A stretch of DNA of 64,000 bases, from contig NZ_CP083666.1 of the NCBI RefSeq assembly GCF_020097835.1, forward strand, positions 2,480,001 through 2,544,000, in the 5' to 3' direction. The translations under genes were made by a program, and so were the position numbers. Positions 61,602-64,000 of this stretch are shown piece after piece (positions within the stretch are counted from its first letter, which is position 1; each line of letters begins with the position of its first letter). Origin of the DNA: Haloprofundus halobius. Its GTDB lineage: Archaea; Halobacteriota; Halobacteria; Halobacteriales; Haloferacaceae. The notes beneath the pieces were generated by a model. That model saw only the letters and a list, made by a program, of their open reading frames with translations, ran no database searches and was not told where the DNA came from.

Positions 61602-62045
61602 TCAATCGATGTCGATGCGGTGGCTGTCCTCGTCGTTGGAGTGGTGTTCCTTCGGGAGGTGGACGGTGAGGACACCGTTGGTGTAGGTGGCCTTCGCGTC
61701 CTCTTCCACCACGGTCTCGGGCAGGCGAACCGACCGGCTGACGGACTCGCTGCGGCGCTCGCGGCGGATGTACTCGCCGGAGTCGTCGTCGCGGGCCATC
61801 TCGCGGGTGCCGCCGATCGTGAGCGTTCGGTCGGTCACCGAGAGTTCGATCTGGTCCCTCTCGAAACCGGGCATATCCGCGGTGACGACGAACTCGTCGT
61901 CTGTGTCGGCGACGTCGACGAAGATACCCGAGGTGTGCCACATCGGGCGGTTCTCCTCGAACTGTCGGTTCATCCCCTCGAACTGCTTGCTCATGCGCTC
62001 GAACAGGGCCTCGAAGTCGTCGAACGGGTTGGAACGTCGCATCAT
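61602..62045 (-). CDS. Hsp20/alpha-crystallin small heat shock protein 1
   Basis: 147-residue ATP-independent chaperone that holds unfolding proteins. The N-terminal helical arm RRSNPFDDFEALFERMSKQFEGMNRQFEENRP is followed by the alpha-crystallin domain (about 48-140: DEFVVTADMPGFERDQIELSVTDRTLTIGGTRE, then VRLPETVVEEDAKATYTNGVLTVHLPK). The C-terminus HRIDID ends in the I-x-I-type anchor. A TATA-like run (62080-62089) lies 35-44 nt upstream. It is the second of two tandem paralogs; the other lies 136 bp upstream at 62182-62601. Confidence 0.93.
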   Translation of the reverse strand: MMRRSNPFDDFEALFERMSKQFEGMNRQFEENRPMWHTSGIFVDVADTDDEFVVTADMPGFERDQIELSVTDRTLTIGGTREMARDDDSGEYIRRERRSESVSRSVRLPETVVEEDAKATYTNGVLTVHLPKEHHSNDEDSHRIDID

Positions 62046-62079
62046 CTCAAATTCACCGAGACGCTGTAAGGCGTCGTTC

Positions 62080-62089
62080 GAATATAAAG
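62080..62089 (-). promoter_or_regulatory. TATA-like box of Hsp20 gene 1
   Basis: On the minus strand ctttatattc lies 35-44 nt before the ATG at 62045, giving a short leader. Confidence 0.5.
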
Positions 62090-62181
62090 ATTACTGGAAC
62101 GGAGATAGCAGTTCACACGGTAGAGATCTCTCAAACCCTCATTTCTGCTTTTTCCGAGAAATAACGTTCGAACGAATGGCG

Positions 62182-62601
62182 TCACTCGATGTCGATACGG
62201 TGGCCTTCCTCGTCGTCGCGGCGGTCCCGCTTCGGCAGCCGAACCGTGAGGACGCCGTGTCTGTACGCGGCGTCGGAGGCCTCCTCCTCGACCGGTTCGG
62301 GGAGGTGGACGGTCCGAGAGACGCTCCGGTGGCTCCGCTCGCGACGGAGATACGCATCGTCGCGTTCCTCGGCGGTGTCGCTGTGTTCGGCGCGAATCGT
62401 CAGTTGGCGGTCCCGCACCGCGAGGTCGATATCCTCGGTCTCGTACCCCGGTAGATCGGCGGTGACGACGAACTCGTCGTCGCGCTCTTCGAGGTCGACG
62501 GAGATGTCTCTGAGCTTCGACATCCCCGACGACTCGAAGTTCCGACTGAGTTGGTCGAACAGGCGCTCGATCTCGTTGAACGGGTTGTTGCGGTCCGGCA
62601 T
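62182..62601 (-). CDS. Hsp20/alpha-crystallin small heat shock protein 2
   Basis: 139 residues, paralog of the previous protein: PDRNNPFNEIERLFDQLSRNFESSG arm, then DEFVVTADLPGYETEDIDLAVRDRQLTIRAEH and VHLPEPVEEEASDAAYRHGVLTVRLPKRD, ending HRIDIE. The two are about half identical by eye and have the same C-terminal motif, so they could form mixed oligomers. The ATG at 62601 is where homology begins; the longer reading to 62970 overlaps pheA and is dismissed. Confidence 0.92.
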   Translation of the reverse strand: MPDRNNPFNEIERLFDQLSRNFESSGMSKLRDISVDLEERDDEFVVTADLPGYETEDIDLAVRDRQLTIRAEHSDTAEERDDAYLRRERSHRSVSRTVHLPEPVEEEASDAAYRHGVLTVRLPKRDRRDDEEGHRIDIE

Positions 62602-62695
62602 GACACGAGAGAGTGCGACCGCCGACAGTAAGAATATTGTCCGCGCGACGGAGCGCAGGCCATCGCTGCGAGGGGTCAGTATCGGACGTGGTGCG

Positions 62696-63502
62696 TCAGT
62701 ACAGGACGTGGCGCGTGTCGTACGACCCGAGACGACGGACCCACCCCTTCTTCGCAATCTCCTCGACGTCGGCGACCGCTTCCTTCGCGCGCTCCTCGTA
62801 CAGTCCGGCCTCGAAGTCGATGTGGAACAGGTAGTCGCCCAAGCGATTGCCGCTCGGCCGCGACTCGATGCGCGAGAGGTTGATGTCTCGCTCGGCGAAC
62901 GCTTCGAGCAGTTCGAGCAGCAGTCCGGGGTAGTTGGCGTTCGGATAGACGACGAGCGACGTCTTGCCACCGGCCTCCGAGCGCTCCTCGGCGGGCGCGA
63001 CGACCAGAAAGCGCGTCGCGTTCGAGGAACGGTCCTGAATGTCCTCGGCGAGCACGCGGAGGTCCGCCCCGGCCGTCTCGGGGTGGGCGATACCGGCGAC
63101 GCGGGGGTCCTCGCGGGCGCGCTCGACGCCGCGGGCGGTGCTCGCGACCGCCTCCAGCGACACGTCCGGATAGTTCGCTTCGAGGTAGCCGCGGCACTGC
63201 GCGAGCGCCTGCGAGTGGCTGGCGACCACGTCGAAGGAATCGCCCTGCGCGACGAGCGCGTGACGGATCGGCGTGATGAGTTCGCCGACGACGCTCACCT
63301 CGCGCTCGGCGAGCGCGTCGAGGCTCTCGGTGACGCTACCTTCGATGCTGTTCTCGATGGGGACGACGCCGCGGCGGAACTCGCCGTCGGCGACGGCGTC
63401 GACGATGCTCGCGACCGACTCGCGGAACTCCACGTCGTCGGCGACGGCGCTGGCGGCGCGGTGCGAGTACGTCCCCGCGGGTCCGAGGGTGACTGCCTGC
63501 AT
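62696..63502 (-). CDS. pheA: prephenate dehydratase
   Basis: 268-residue enzyme converting prephenate to phenylpyruvate in phenylalanine synthesis. VTLGPAGTYSHRAASAV starts the catalytic part; GVVPIENSIEGSVTESLD (about 45-62) and SNATRFLVVAP (about 162-172) carry the catalytic Thr. A C-terminal ACT domain (about 183-262; KTSLVVYPNANYPGLLLELLEAFAERDINLSRIESRPS) is the site of phenylalanine control. It has no fused chorismate mutase. The ATG at 63502 is chosen by homology. It is followed by the two hsp20 genes on the same strand but with separate promoters. Confidence 0.94.
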   Translation of the reverse strand: MQAVTLGPAGTYSHRAASAVADDVEFRESVASIVDAVADGEFRRGVVPIENSIEGSVTESLDALAEREVSVVGELITPIRHALVAQGDSFDVVASHSQALAQCRGYLEANYPDVSLEAVASTARGVERAREDPRVAGIAHPETAGADLRVLAEDIQDRSSNATRFLVVAPAEERSEAGGKTSLVVYPNANYPGLLLELLEAFAERDINLSRIESRPSGNRLGDYLFHIDFEAGLYEERAKEAVADVEEIAKKGWVRRLGSYDTRHVLY

Positions 63503-63939
63503 TGCCGCGTTGTTGTCGGGAACGGGGGAAAAACGCGTCGGGTGTGACAGATGTGGCGACGAGACCAATCGATACTCGCCTCGACGCCGGGTAAACTACC
63601 GGCGTGGGTGGGATTGAAAGGGGCCGTGCGCTCGACGAACCCCAACGAAGTAAGACCGCAGGACGGAGTTCCCGGGAGCGCAGCGAACGGGAGCACGGAA
63701 GAGCTTCGCTCTTCCGGAGCCCGAGGACCGTGGTTCGAGAGAGCTTCGCTCTCTCGTTACTGAGCGAATCGGAGATTCGCGAGGTCTGCGAACGCTCCGG
63801 GTTCGCCCGATCACGAAAGAGCGCGAAGCGCTCTTTCGAACGACAGCGAGTCGCGGGAGTCGAGCGTGCGAAGGTTTTCGAGGCGTTCGCGACTGGTTCG
63901 CTAGAAGTAGAGCCGCTGGCTAGGTAACCTGGAGAAAAA
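63503..63939. repeat. gene-free region with three perfect stem-loops
   Basis: No credible gene. Three perfect hairpins: 63696-63716 (cggaagagc-ttc-gctcttccg), 63736-63756 (cgagagagc-ttc-gctctctcg) and 63814-63838 (cgaaagagcgc-gaa-gcgctctttcg). All share the gc-ttc-gc type loop seen at 13360-13380 and 33982-33998. Confidence 0.7.
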
Positions 63940-64000
63940 TCACCGACTAGCGCAGAACTCGACGAAATTACGAAGAATCCGCAGCCCCGTCTCGCCGCTC
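63940..64000 (-). CDS. possible C-terminal end of a gene entering from the right
   Basis: On the minus strand an open frame runs from the window edge to a TGA at 63940-63942 and reads GETGLRILRNFVEFCASR (about 19 codons). The composition is protein-like but too short to identify; it may equally be chance. Confidence 0.25.
   Translation of the reverse strand, partial: SGETGLRILRNFVEFCASR

Overview
The window is chromosomal DNA of a haloarchaeon. GC content is high, predicted proteins are strongly acidic (Asp/Glu-rich), and many genes have a TATA-like box 24-34 nt before the start codon with no leader, as is common in halophilic archaea. Archaeal markers include CDP-archaeol synthase, TiaS, a thermosome subunit and haloarchaea-only families (DUF7504, DUF7503, DUF7344, DUF7511, HalOD1, Bat-type HTH_10). 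A genus cannot be fixed from the sequence. Family names are from recognition of the protein sequences, not from a search.

Layout. 0.1-11.7 kb is mostly core: DUF502 protein, proline dehydrogenase, carS, pyrE, the PRPP-binding regulator GfcR, a purine permease, an arylsulfotransferase-like membrane protein, glutaredoxin, an archaeal HTH regulator, tiaS and a threonine synthase-like enzyme. 11.7-19.3 kb is an accessory and signalling stretch. It holds two copies of an HTH_10 regulator plus DUF7344 gene pair. Between them lies a DUF7504-CHAT protease operon, meeting a 44-residue membrane microprotein (DUF7503) tail to tail. 19.3-37.1 kb is mixed core: a PhoU/RCK_C protein, citrate synthase, a 1212-residue PAS/GAF/Bat regulator, HalOD1, a MATE transporter, threonine deaminase with RidA, tRNA-Ser with a duplicated 3' end, a decayed metallo-hydrolase, the thermosome, an ornithine cyclodeaminase/alanine dehydrogenase family enzyme and an AtoE transporter.

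37.3-58.2 kb is a catabolic island for an organic acid or acyl chain of unknown identity. It has a thiolase with a DUF35 partner, quinone reductase-like dehydrogenase, four AMP-forming acyl-CoA ligases, enoyl-CoA hydratase, an LLM flavin/F420 oxidoreductase, acyl-CoA dehydrogenase, an SDR, an Fe-alcohol dehydrogenase, two MaoC hydratases, a phosphotransferase, two HAD hydrolases and an MFS carrier. Palindromes sit in two of its promoter regions. 58.2-64 kb returns to core functions: bacterial-type leuS, two tandem Hsp20 genes, prephenate dehydratase, then a hairpin-rich gene-free stretch.

How genes may work together. GfcR and the purine permease share a 12-bp element placed after one TATA box and before the other, which suggests autorepression plus activation. 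IlvA makes reactive enamines that RidA, encoded next door, removes. The strongest candidate for an undescribed system is the DUF7504-CHAT-DUF7503 cassette: a caspase-like protease with an intact His/Cys dyad, a P-loop-less KaiC-like partner and a tiny membrane peptide. The last ~90 codons of the protease have foreign codon use.
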